A stretch of DNA of 64,000 bases, taken from contig OZ244148.1 in NCBI GenBank assembly GCA_965216255.1, positions 2,604,001 to 2,668,000 of the forward strand, given 5' to 3'. Positions 1 through 7,753 of the stretch are shown piece after piece. The position numbers and the translations under genes were made by a program. The number at the start of each line of letters is the position of its first letter. Within the stretch, counting starts at the first letter, position 1. The notes under the pieces were generated by a model. That model was not told where the DNA came from. It searched no databases and saw only the letters and a program-made list of their open reading frames with translations. Source of the DNA: G965216255 sp965216255. GTDB lineage: Bacteria > Bacteroidota > Rhodothermia > Rhodothermales > Bin80.

Positions 1-174
1 GTCAAGCAGTGCCTGGATCTGGACTACGATGCTTTGTTGTACCGGGCAAACAACGATCTCTTGCTGCGGGAGCTCTTGGGGCACGGCGAGGCCGGGTTTG
101 ACGAGGTGAAGTACAGCAGACAGCGGCTGGTGGACAACGTGCAGCTTTTGACGCCGAAGCTGGTCCGGAAGGTG

Positions 175-857
175 GTGTGCCACGAGTGGCACAAGGGCGT
201 TGTTCTTTAACATAGCTTGAGTGCTGCGTAACGGCATTTAGGATGGGGGAAGGCCCCCCGCAGCCGCCGTACAGGCGGAGGCTGCAAACCACCGGCTGCT
301 GCTTGACTTTAAGGGTTCGGTAGTGAGCGAGTCCGGAAAAGGCGGAGCAATGACTCTGTCAGGTATGGGCCATAGAGTCGAACGCAAGTGAACCGTCGAA
401 GAAGTGTCGAAAGACCATGGACGATGTCAAAACCGGGGTCTCACCTTTGCTCCGGGACGAGATCGGGAGGTGCCTGTTTACGGCCCGATCGGCATCCGGC
501 ATACAGGCGGCGAGAATATGGTCTAGGCCTAAATGCGGAACGTGGGAACCTGTCGGGGCGATGCTAAGGGAGACTCGCAAGCGGAGAACCCGCGAGCGAT
601 TGAGTACCAATGCGCTCCACGGGGGCGGATCGGCTCGTAGTAGTGATGAAGGTTCTGTAATGGAACTGGAGCGAAGGGGCCGACTCGGTCGGTGGAAGGA
701 GCGGGGCAACCGCAAGGCGGGAGGACCTCGCTCAAGAAACAAGGTCCTGGCTGCTGGCTGGATTGGTAGCCGGGTGGGCCGAGAAGAGCCGTATGAGGCG
801 AGAGTCTCACGTACGGTTCTGTGGGGGCCTGGGTGGGATTCCCCCGGGCTACCCGAC
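175..857 (+). ncRNA. Group II intron unit 1 (complete from 5' end to domain VI)
   Basis: This 683-nt unit has all the parts expected of an intron RNA. It has a GTGTG start and a candidate EBS1 at 442-447 (CACCTT) that is perfectly complementary to AAGGTG at 169-174, the six bases just before the 5' splice site. It also has a possible EBS2 (CCGGA, 333-337) facing TCCGG at 164-168. Domain V has the catalytic triad paired with the usual G-U wobble (G788 with T817), and a GC-rich domain VI follows. Its 3' end is not followed by the transposase exon but by the duplicated second unit. Splicing at 857 would therefore leave unit 2 in the transcript. Confidence 0.75.
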
Positions 858-1285
858 GCTGCAAACCACCGGCTGCTGCTGGGCCTTAAGGGTCCGGTAG
901 TGAGCGAGTCCGGAAAAGGCGGAGCAATGACTCTGTCAGGTATGGGCCATAGAGTCGAACGCAAGTGAACCGTCGAAGAAGTGTCGAAAGACCATGGATG
1001 ATGTCAAAACCGGGGTCTCACCTCTGCTCCGGGACCAGATCGGGAGGTGCCTGTTTATGGCCCGATCGGCATCCGGCATATAGGCGGCGAGAATATGGTC
1101 TAGGCCTAAATGCGGAACGTGGGAACCTGTCGGGGCGATGTTAAGGGAGCCTCGCAAGCGACTGAGTACTGAAGCGCCCCACGGTGGCGGATCGGCTCGT
1201 AGTAGTGAGGAAGTATAGTGTACCCCAAATTCTGGACAGTAATTTAAGATTGAATCCTGCCTCTTAAATCGAGGTACATGTCACG

Positions 1286-1570
1286 ATGAAACGGAAGTCG
1301 TACGCCGCCGCATTCAAGACTCGAGTGGCCGTGGAGGCCATACGAGGCGAGCAAACCATCAGCCAGATTGCCGCCCGCTTCGAGGTGCACCCCAGCCAGG
1401 TGAACCTGTGGAAGAAGCAGGCGCTTCAGCACTTGATGGATGCCTTTTCCACGCGTCGTGGCAAGGCCAAACAACAAGAAGAGGTACTTAAGGATGAATT
1501 GTATGGCCAAATCGGGCGCCTCAAGGTGGAACTGGACTGGTTAAAAAAAAACTTCGGTTCACTCTCTTAA
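1286..1570 (+). CDS. IS3-family OrfA (helix-turn-helix transposase subunit)
   Basis: This 94-aa protein matches the OrfA of the second IS3 copy in this window. The N-terminal part (MKRKSYAAAFKTRVAVEAIR, then a QIAARFEVHPSQVNLWKKQ helix-turn-helix) is typical of IS3-family OrfA, and the C-terminal half is a short leucine-containing coiled segment. A run of nine A at 1543-1551 is the usual site for the -1 frameshift that would make the OrfA-OrfB fusion. The reading frame is intact, but its partner OrfB is broken, so it can at most act as a regulator or a partial protein. Confidence 0.85.
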   Translation: MKRKSYAAAFKTRVAVEAIRGEQTISQIAARFEVHPSQVNLWKKQALQHLMDAFSTRRGKAKQQEEVLKDELYGQIGRLKVELDWLKKNFGSLS

Positions 1571-1583
1571 AGAGAAGCGGCGC

Positions 1584-2485
1584 ATGGTGGAGCCAGATCA
1601 CGGTCAGCTGAGCATAGAGCGACAGTGCGAGCTACTGGGCCTGGCCCGCTCCAGCGTGTATTATCAACCCGTCGGTGAGACGTCCTATAATCTACAGTTG
1701 ATGCGCGTCATCGACGAAGTCTACACAGCCCACCCCATGCTGGGCGTATGACGCATATGCTTCGGCGCGAGGGTCACGCTGCGGGTCACAAGCGGGTCTA
1801 AAGGCTGATGCGCCTTATAGGGCTACAGGCTATTTATCCAAAGAGCTGGCCCCGCGTGGGCCCGGGGCCAGCTCTTTGGTATCCCAACCTATTGAAAGGG
1901 CGGCACATAGATCGTCCCAATCAGGCCTGGTGCACTGACATCACCTACATTCGGATGGACCGCGGATTTGCGTATCTGGTCGCAGTCATGGACTGGTACA
2001 GCCGTTACATACTATCGTGGACGCTATCCAACACACAAGACGCGAGTGTCTGTGTGGAGACCTATAAGGACGCACTCACGATCAGCCAGCCCGAGATCTT
2101 CCACTCGGACCAAGGGTCACAGTTTACCAGTGAAGAGATGACATCACTCTCGAAACGTGCTGGCATCCGGATTTCGATGTGTGGTCGTGGCCGGTGCTAC
2201 GACCACATTCTGATTGAGCGACTGTGGCGCAGCGTCAAGTACGAGGAGGTCTACCTCAACGAATACGCGAACCTGCGGCAGGCACGGCAGCGCCTGGGAG
2301 GCTACATTAGCTTCTACAACCACAGTCGTCCGCACCAGAGCCTTCGGTACCGAACCCCATCCGAAGTCTATCACGGCCATTCAGGACCCCACCCAGCGAT
2401 GGCTATAACCCACACGACAACCACATGCCCACTGGGACCAACATGTCCCGCCATCACCCACAACCCTGGCAGTTCTCTATCTTAA
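1584..2485 (+). pseudogene. IS3-family OrfB (DDE integrase), broken
   Basis: This is the homologue of the intact 302-aa OrfB of copy 2. A 7-bp deletion in CTGGGCGTA...TGACGCATATG (near 1749) shifts the frame. A TAA at 1799-1801 replaces a tyrosine codon seen in copy 2. From 1808 the rest of the protein is open and keeps the DDE core: WCTDITYI, FHSDQGSQF and IERLWRSVKYEEVY. The segment 1838-1879 differs from copy 2 in a way that makes it a perfect palindrome. The element cannot move by itself. Confidence 0.88.
1838..1879. repeat. Perfect palindrome inside defective OrfB
   Basis: The arms CCAAAGAGCTGGCCCC (1838-1853) and GGGGCCAGCTCTTTGG (1864-1879) are exact reverse complements around a 10-nt loop. 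In the other IS3 copy (17252-17293) the corresponding arms match imperfectly, with four mismatching positions in the middle. One arm appears to have been rewritten to match the other, together with one change present in both arms. Confidence 0.9.
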
Positions 2486-3733
2486 ATCAAGCGAAATCCT
2501 GTCCAACGATTGGGGTACACCTCAGAAGGTTCTGTAACGGAACTGGAGCGAAGGGGCCGACTCGGCCGGTGGAGGGAGCGGGACAACCGCAATGGCGGGA
2601 GGAACTTGCTCACGAAACAAGGGCCTGGCTGCTGGCTGGCCCAGTGTCTGGGCGGGCCGAGAAGAGCCGTATGAGGCGAGAGCCTCACGTACGGATCTGT
2701 GGGAGCCTGGGGGTGAGATTCCCCCGGGCTACCCGACATCCATTTGATAGTGCGGACGGCGCACAAGGTGGCTGCAAAAAAGTCTGGGGCCGCGCTAGGC
2801 GGTCGCTGCGATTCCAGGGTGGTTAAGACGCATGTGCACTATCCCACCGATGCGGGTCTGTGCTGGGATGCACTTCGTGGTCTAATACGTGTGAGTGCAC
2901 GCTCGGCTGCGGCATTCGCTCTTCCGGGCTGGCGCAAGCATGCGGATCGCACGCGGAAGGTATACCAGGCCTTCAGCCGGGTGCGGACGGCCCCGCGCTA
3001 CCGGCAGAATCCGAAAGGAGTGAAGGCGTACTTGCGCCAGTGCACACAGACTGCAGCACGTACGCTGTTGGATGCCTTGGCCACGGCGCAGAAATCGGCG
3101 GCGGCGGGAGCGGATATCGCGTATTACTTGCACTATGTGGACTTGTTGGTGGATCAGGCGTCGCATCCTCTTGGGCGAGAAGATTCCACATGCGCAGAAA
3201 GTGTTTTCCATCCACAAGCCACATACGCGTTGGATCAGCAATGGCAAGGCGGGGGTGCTGGCGGAGCTCGGCCTTCCGGTCGCACTGGTAGAAGATGAGC
3301 ACCGGTTGGCTTATCACATCCTGTGGGACACATCAGATGTAGAGGTGGCGGTAGCGATCATTGACGCGGTGCAGGCGGCTTTTCCAGAGTTCAATGCGTG
3401 CAGTTTTGACCGGGGCTTTCATAGCTTGAAGAATCGAGAAGCATTGGATGCTCGGCTGGCGCTCAATGCGCTTCCGAAGAAGGGCAAGCTTTTTCTGGCG
3501 GAGCGTGCGCGGGAGCGCGCGCCTGCGTTCAAGGCAGCGCGGCGGCAGCACCCGGCCGCCGAGTCGTGTCTGGCCAATTTCGGACTTCGGGGCGGTGGCG
3601 GCAGAAGAGTCCGGAGAACTTCGCGCTGATGGTGAGCCTGTCGGTGTTGGCGGTCAACGTGCACCGGCTGGGTTGCCTGGTGCGCGCCCAGGAACGGGCA
3701 CGAATGAGGCGTCGGCGAAAGCGCGCGGCGTAG

Positions 3734-4045
3734 GCCCGCTACCACCTCGCAGAAAGGTCCCAATCGCAGGCCCCAAGGGACACGTATGCCCTCCCGATAG
3801 GAACACAACGCCCTTCGAGCCGCAAACTGTCCGTGCGCGCACGCAAGAGACGCCAGCATGGCCGAAACACTCGAAGCGGACCGTCAACGAACTCAAAAAA
3901 CGACCGTGCCTGTGCATTCGAGGCCGAAAAAAGAGAGTATTCGGTCAATCACTACCTATCGGTCGGAAGCGGGGCCAACCCTTCTTGTCTCGGATAAACC
4001 TGTCCATGCCCAGACGCACGCACTTAAGTACGGATCGCTGTAACC
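3734..4045. other. No gene recognised
   Basis: This 312-bp stretch lies between the end of the ISNCY transposase remnant and the TnpB remnant. It probably contains the right end of the ISNCY element, but no inverted-repeat partner can be identified because the left end lies outside the window. The only open frames are short and show no family features. Confidence 0.5.
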
Positions 4046-4259
4046 CTACACCGGCCGTCGCGTCCGCTCATCCTCGCCGCCGTGCAACCCAGTCAGCCAT
4101 TTGCACAGGTCGTAGTGGGATGGCGTCTTCTTCCCCTCCTTGCAATCATCCCGATACTTCGCCACGGCCTGGGCCCGCAACCAGCCCAAATGCACGAACA
4201 GCGCCTTTAACTCCGCGTGCTGGCGGGGGCTTCGGCCGGTTTGTGTACGTGCGGGTCAT
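4046..4259 (-). pseudogene. TnpB/IS605 OrfB N-terminal remnant
   Basis: Read from the minus strand, an ATG at 4257-4259 opens with MTRTYTNR. The frame then shifts by one and continues as QHAELKALFVHLGWLRAQ, then AVAKYRDDCKEGKKTPSHYD, then LCKWLTGLHGG, and stops at 4046-4048. The spacing of W, A, Y, GKK and the SxYDLxKxLTxL pattern is that of the N-terminus of IS200/IS605-type TnpB. Only about 65 residues remain; the nuclease domain and zinc finger are absent. It must be a decayed fragment. Assignment is by pattern, not by search. Confidence 0.5.
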
Positions 4260-4515
4260 CGCTTGCGACGGGAGTCCGTAACTATATGCGCTCAGGACTT
4301 GCAGGATCACAAACGCTGCCTTGTGGATGTGCGGTCACTTATCCGTGCGATTCCCCTCGTGTACTATCGGTCGCTTCCTGTGCGTACACGGCAAGACCGG
4401 CGGCCAGCATGGCTATCAGAGATATGCTGCGCGGTGTGATGGCAGAGACAAAGCAAGCGGTTGACTACCAGCTGGCTCCTGCATGCGGTACCGGAAGGAC
4501 AAGATACGGCGGCGC

Positions 4516-5859
4516 CTACTCAAGCGAGGCAACCGCCTCCGCTATCGACCGAGCCAGCGCGTGCCGACGCGCAACCAGACCCGCTACAAGACCCGCCTTG
4601 CGCTCTCTAAGCCAGATATACCGAAGAATATCGCGCACGGTTCGTGCCATTTCCGTCCACCTCATGGTGGCATAGGCGCACGGCAGTGCCAGTGCTGCCA
4701 GTACGAGGCCCCACAGTGGCCCAGAAAGTATCCCGATCACTGTTGCCGCCGACGCCCACATTGCGACGGTAAGAAACGTGCCGCCTAGTAGCTTTGCGGT
4801 ACCGGCCTGGGTCCTGTCGTCCGGCCAGGCGGTACGCGCCAACGTTCCCGACATCCGATACGGAACGATCGATAGAACCAGTCCCAAGCATGCAGGAATG
4901 GCAAGAAGAGACAGCGCAAGCACGTTCCATGCCAGTTGTCCCCAGTGCACGCGCGGATCTTCTAGTTGCCATGGGTTGGACACGCCAACGCTATTGAGTA
5001 AGGAAGCAAAACTCCATGCTTCTTCCGCTATGCGCCCCAGTAGATCCGGATCACGCTGCTGCATTTCCCGGTACGCCTCGAGCAGACGCGCTGCCCAGAC
5101 GTGCTGCATGGTTAGGTCGGGCTTCACGCCTTCCGGCGCCGTCCACAGTGCGACTGCAGGGATAGATTTGACCAGCTGGCTGTTCTCTGCTTCGAGCACC
5201 ACGCCATGGAGTCCCGCATCAATACGCTTGGTTAACGCTTGGACCGCCTCCCTCGAATCTTGCAGGTAAAGTGCGGCATAGTCATTGATCGCAATGGGCT
5301 CTCCAACCACCACCAGTACCGCTGTGCGAAAGCGCGTGTTGTTTTCATACCACAGCCCTATGGGTACGATCGGGATGGTTTGGCTCCACCCAGCTTCGTT
5401 TGCCGCCCGCAAAACCATGCGGGCCGCACCGGTCCGTATGGGAAGCAGATAAGGCTCTGAGTGTGTTTGTCCTTCGGGAAAGAGCGCAAGTGCTCCTCCC
5501 TTCCGGAGGATCGCCTGGCAGTGTCTGAAAGTGGATTCATTGCGCTGCGCCATGTCGGCCGCATCTAATGCTCCGCCGTGCTTGCCAACATCCGCCTTAC
5601 GGTACACGGGTACAGCACCGAATGTTGCAGCGATCCACCCCAGGAATGGTACCGCAATTAGCGTGCTCTTCGACCAGAACGTCACGGGTCTCTTGATTAC
5701 CGTCGTGAGCACGACGGGGTCAAGGATACCGTTCGGATGGTTTAGCACGTATACTGCTGATTCGTCCGAGCAAAGACGCTCCCCTCCATGCACCTCGATC
5801 TGCGAATAGAAAAGGCGCACAAGTCGCGTTGCAATGAATTGGGATAATCGCCGCAACAT
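4516..5859 (-). CDS. PlsC-type lysophospholipid (1-acylglycerol-phosphate) acyltransferase with membrane tail
   Basis: This 447-aa protein should transfer an acyl chain to a lysophospholipid or glycerol-phosphate acceptor at the membrane. The N-terminal half carries the acyltransferase signatures: YVLNHPNGILDPV near residue 37 (the NHP...D block with one extra residue, as usual in this Bacteroidota-type subfamily) and LALFPEGQTHSEP near 128 (the FPEG block III). The C-terminal third contains two or more hydrophobic segments (ALSLLAIPACLGLVLSIVPY and a later VAMWASAATVIGILSGPLWG), likely membrane anchors absent from small PlsC proteins. It is the last gene of a minus-strand group, starting 7 bp after the phosphatase gene. 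Exact substrate cannot be told. Confidence 0.82.
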   Translation of the reverse strand: MLRRLSQFIATRLVRLFYSQIEVHGGERLCSDESAVYVLNHPNGILDPVVLTTVIKRPVTFWSKSTLIAVPFLGWIAATFGAVPVYRKADVGKHGGALDAADMAQRNESTFRHCQAILRKGGALALFPEGQTHSEPYLLPIRTGAARMVLRAANEAGWSQTIPIVPIGLWYENNTRFRTAVLVVVGEPIAINDYAALYLQDSREAVQALTKRIDAGLHGVVLEAENSQLVKSIPAVALWTAPEGVKPDLTMQHVWAARLLEAYREMQQRDPDLLGRIAEEAWSFASLLNSVGVSNPWQLEDPRVHWGQLAWNVLALSLLAIPACLGLVLSIVPYRMSGTLARTAWPDDRTQAGTAKLLGGTFLTVAMWASAATVIGILSGPLWGLVLAALALPCAYATMRWTEMARTVRDILRYIWLRERKAGLVAGLVARRHALARSIAEAVASLE

Positions 5860-5866
5860 GTGTTGA

Positions 5867-6847
5867 CTACTTATAAGGCAGTGCGTCGAGAATAGCTGAA
5901 TGCAATATGCCGTTGGTTGCTACCACGCCCCTGTTGCCAATTAGCCTCGAACCGGTGGAAAAATCAAGGGGCAGACCAACTACATCGGTCACCGTGCCTC
6001 CCGCCTCCGTGAGTATCAGAGATCCTGCGGCATGGTCCCATATTTTTTCCACGTAGCCGGAATTCGACGGAAGGCGCAAGTATATTTCCGCATCCCCACG
6101 GGCCACAATGGCGTACTTGGCCTGGCTGTCAATCCGGAAAGAAGGAGTCGCAATACCCAGCTTCCGGACCACACGTGCAGATACGTCCACGGCAGTGTGA
6201 GCCGCCTCAAAGGATTCGCAGAAACGGGCCTTAGCCGCATTAGCCACATGGGTTACCCCTACGGTCTCACGTGCCGCCTGAGCACGCAGAGCCAATCGAA
6301 ATGCGCCGCCGCCCTCGCGTGCCGCATATACGCTGCCGCCAGGGAAATCCGTCAGATTTGGGCAGGCCAGAGCAGCGGCTCGCACACGTCCGTCAACAAT
6401 GAGCGCAAGCGCTATGGCATACTGCCTACCACCTAGAAATCCCTTGGTGCCGTCAACAGGATCCAAAGTCCAGAAACGGTCACGGTACGCTCTGGTGGAG
6501 CCGTAATCAATCCAGTCCAGGATGTCCTTTACATGGGCGTTGCGGTAAAATTCCCTCACGCACCGGACAACTTCCTTACGCAGGAAGGACCCGGTGGGCA
6601 TACGCAGTGCAGACGCATCCTCTTCGGCCATAATGGGATCGTCTGGGTAGCGCGTGCGCAACATCCGGCATATAGTGGCCTGACTTCCAAAATCCGCCAC
6701 AGTTACCGGGCTCCGGTCATGCTTTAACGCACTACCATGACCTGGCTGGATGCGCTGGCATAGCCGTGCCGCCTCGCTGACGGCCAAGATTGCTGCCTCC
6801 AACTCCTGAACATAGGGAGGACCGGATTCTGAATACGCCGTAACCAT
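5867..6847 (-). CDS. 3'(2'),5'-bisphosphate nucleotidase / inositol-monophosphatase-family phosphatase (HAL2/CysQ type)
   Basis: This 326-aa member of the lithium-sensitive phosphatase family probably hydrolyses PAP, the by-product of sulfate activation and sulfotransfer. Visible metal-site motifs in order are PVTVADFGSQA, DDPIMAEEDA, FWTLDPVDGTKGFLGG and the C-terminal KIWDHAAGSLILTEAGG. DPVDGTKGF and WDHAAG are the family signatures, and VTVADFGSQA is closer to HAL2 than to SuhB. The ATG at 6845-6847 (MVTAYSESG) is preferred because the longer open frame overlaps the upstream gene, whose stop lies 4 bp before this start. A place in sulfur metabolism is inference. Confidence 0.83.
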   Translation of the reverse strand: MVTAYSESGPPYVQELEAAILAVSEAARLCQRIQPGHGSALKHDRSPVTVADFGSQATICRMLRTRYPDDPIMAEEDASALRMPTGSFLRKEVVRCVREFYRNAHVKDILDWIDYGSTRAYRDRFWTLDPVDGTKGFLGGRQYAIALALIVDGRVRAAALACPNLTDFPGGSVYAAREGGGAFRLALRAQAARETVGVTHVANAAKARFCESFEAAHTAVDVSARVVRKLGIATPSFRIDSQAKYAIVARGDAEIYLRLPSNSGYVEKIWDHAAGSLILTEAGGTVTDVVGLPLDFSTGSRLIGNRGVVATNGILHSAILDALPYK

Positions 6848-6851
6848 CGCT

Positions 6852-7304
6852 CTATTGGAAAGACTCAAAGGCAGGAATTTCAGGTAGAAAGGTACAGGAA
6901 TGCGTTCGGAAATCCACAGCGCAACAAAAGTGGTCCATGCCATTGGTCACAACGAGGTACCGGGCCCCAATCGCCAGGTTGTAGCGTCCAACCTGGTTAA
7001 ACGCCGCCTGGCCCAGCGCAACATCCGGTGCCTTGCACTCGGCAACGAGGATGGCCTCTGCAAGGCGATTGTACACTACAACGTCCGCCCGGCGCTGATG
7101 CCCGTGGAACTGGAATGCCATCTCTATGGCAATCAGCGAACGGGGTACAGCTTTATCGTGAATCAGGTACCGAACAAGGTGCTGTCGTACCCATTCCTCT
7201 GGCGTAAGCCTGACGTACTTGCGGCGCAGAGCGTCATAGATCACCGCCCTGCCATCCTGTTGCTGTATGGCGAAGTCGTAGGAAGGGAAATTTAGGGATT
7301 GCAT
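6852..7304 (-). CDS. HsdR N-terminal domain protein (PD-(D/E)XK nuclease-like, stand-alone)
   Basis: This 150-aa protein matches the small stand-alone 'type I restriction enzyme R protein N-terminal domain' proteins widespread in Bacteroidota. The nuclease-fold core is visible as GHQRRADVVVYN (the D of the motif) followed by ILVAECKAP (the ExK element), with conserved ALGQAAFNQVGRYN after it. No restriction helicase or modification genes are nearby, so it is not a restriction system; the cellular role is unknown. It is the first gene of the group that continues with the phosphatase and the acyltransferase, separated by 4 bp. Confidence 0.8.
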   Translation of the reverse strand: MQSLNFPSYDFAIQQQDGRAVIYDALRRKYVRLTPEEWVRQHLVRYLIHDKAVPRSLIAIEMAFQFHGHQRRADVVVYNRLAEAILVAECKAPDVALGQAAFNQVGRYNLAIGARYLVVTNGMDHFCCAVDFRTHSCTFLPEIPAFESFQ

Positions 7305-7385
7305 AGTGCGGCAGTAACTTTCCCCGGGGCTCTACCGGTAGGGCCAGCATGGATCACCGCCCAAGAGATAGAGTATACGGCGCAT

Positions 7386-7459
<74 letters not shown>

Positions 7460-7753
7460 CGGAACGGGTCGGCCTTCCGGCTACCCGGAGGGTCGATGCC
7501 TGTGTCTGGGTGAAGCGCCGTCCGCGGGCCGGAACCTAACGAAACACAGCAGTCGGGACGGGCACCAAGCGCAGACAGTTTGTAGAAGGCGTCCTGGAAA
7601 CCCTTTTTTGCGCACGGGCACGCTGCGCCGCGAGCACCCGGTTCTGGCCGTATGCGCGGGCGTGGCCGAAAGGGACCTGTTCTTGGGCCTGGGTTTTTCG
7701 GCCGTCATGCCCACCAACGTGCATGGTGCCGTGCCAACGGGAGATAGCGCCCC

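Larger units (their letters stand above)
1214..2524 (+). mobile_element. IS3-family element, copy 1 (defective)
   Basis: The ends are imperfect inverted repeats: TATAGTGTACCCCAA at the left and TTGGGGTACACCTCA at the right. It is flanked by the direct repeat GAAG (1210-1213 and 2525-2528). It is nearly identical to the element at 16607-17924 in opposite orientation but 7 bp shorter. The ends were fixed by comparing the two copies, since only the bases from TATAG to CCTCA are shared. It sits inside the group II intron, so it arrived after the intron duplication. Confidence 0.9.
175..2737 (+). other. ORF-less group II intron with internal tandem partial duplication, interrupted by an IS3 element
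   Basis: The 5' end at 175 reads GTGTG, matching the group II consensus GUGYG, and is followed by a short GCCAC/GTGGC stem. A textbook domain V (34 nt) lies at 786-819 with the AGC triad at 787-789, followed by a domain VI-like hairpin ending GGGCTACCCGAC at 857. From 858 the sequence repeats bases 281-857 with few changes. This second unit covers 858-1213 and 2529-2737, with its domain V at 2664-2697. No reverse transcriptase/maturase reading frame is present, so splicing or mobility would need a maturase supplied in trans. The intron interrupts a transposase gene in frame. The internal repeat and the domains are seen in the sequence; splicing competence is inference. Confidence 0.88.
858..2737 (+). 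ncRNA. Group II intron unit 2 (5'-truncated, decayed copy split by IS3)
   Basis: This unit starts at a copy of position 281 of unit 1, so it lacks the first 106 bases and has no 5' splice site of its own. It is interrupted at 1214-2524 by an IS3 element with a GAAG duplication. Compared with unit 1 it carries damage at functional positions. The EBS1-equivalent at 1019-1024 reads CACCTC, one mismatch to the exon. The domain V partner of the triad G is A (2695) instead of T, which destroys the conserved G-U wobble. A short deletion follows position 1157. Only this unit abuts exon 2 of the transposase, at 2737/2738. Confidence 0.75.
1..3733 (+). pseudogene. ISNCY-type transposase gene split by a group II intron (exons 1-174 and 2738-3733)
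   Basis: Bases 1-174 read through without a stop and end in LLTPKLVRKV, which resembles the N-terminal part of ISNCY-type transposases. The reading resumes at 2738 with IHLIVRTAHKVAAKK and continues into GGRCDSRVVKTHVHYPTD, a hallmark stretch of that family. Removing 175-2737 joins the two parts in frame at the position expected from the family. The gene runs off the left edge of the window. Exon 2 is damaged: the frame shifts near 3165-3180 (continuing as RRILLGEKIPHAQKVFSIHK) and again near 3570-3605, then ends as SPENFALMVSLSVLAVNVHR to the TAG at 3731-3733. Even a spliced message would therefore not give an intact enzyme. Family assignment is from remembered sequence pattern; the split and the frames are seen directly. 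Confidence 0.85.

Noticed and set aside
359..968. Long overlapping open frames on both strands (about 180-200 codons)
   Set aside because: They lie wholly inside the structured group II intron RNA, partly repeat in the second unit, and have no protein-family features.
4046..4259. A functional TnpB/omega-RNA system
   Set aside because: Only about 65 N-terminal residues remain with a frameshift; nuclease residues and zinc finger are missing.
3448..4281. 277-codon plus-strand frame as a novel gene
   Set aside because: It begins within the frameshifted transposase and runs over the TnpB remnant on the other strand; its composition is low-complexity Pro/Arg.
6852..7304. A restriction-modification system
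   Set aside because: Only the stand-alone HsdR N-terminal-like domain is present, with no helicase, specificity or methylase genes nearby.
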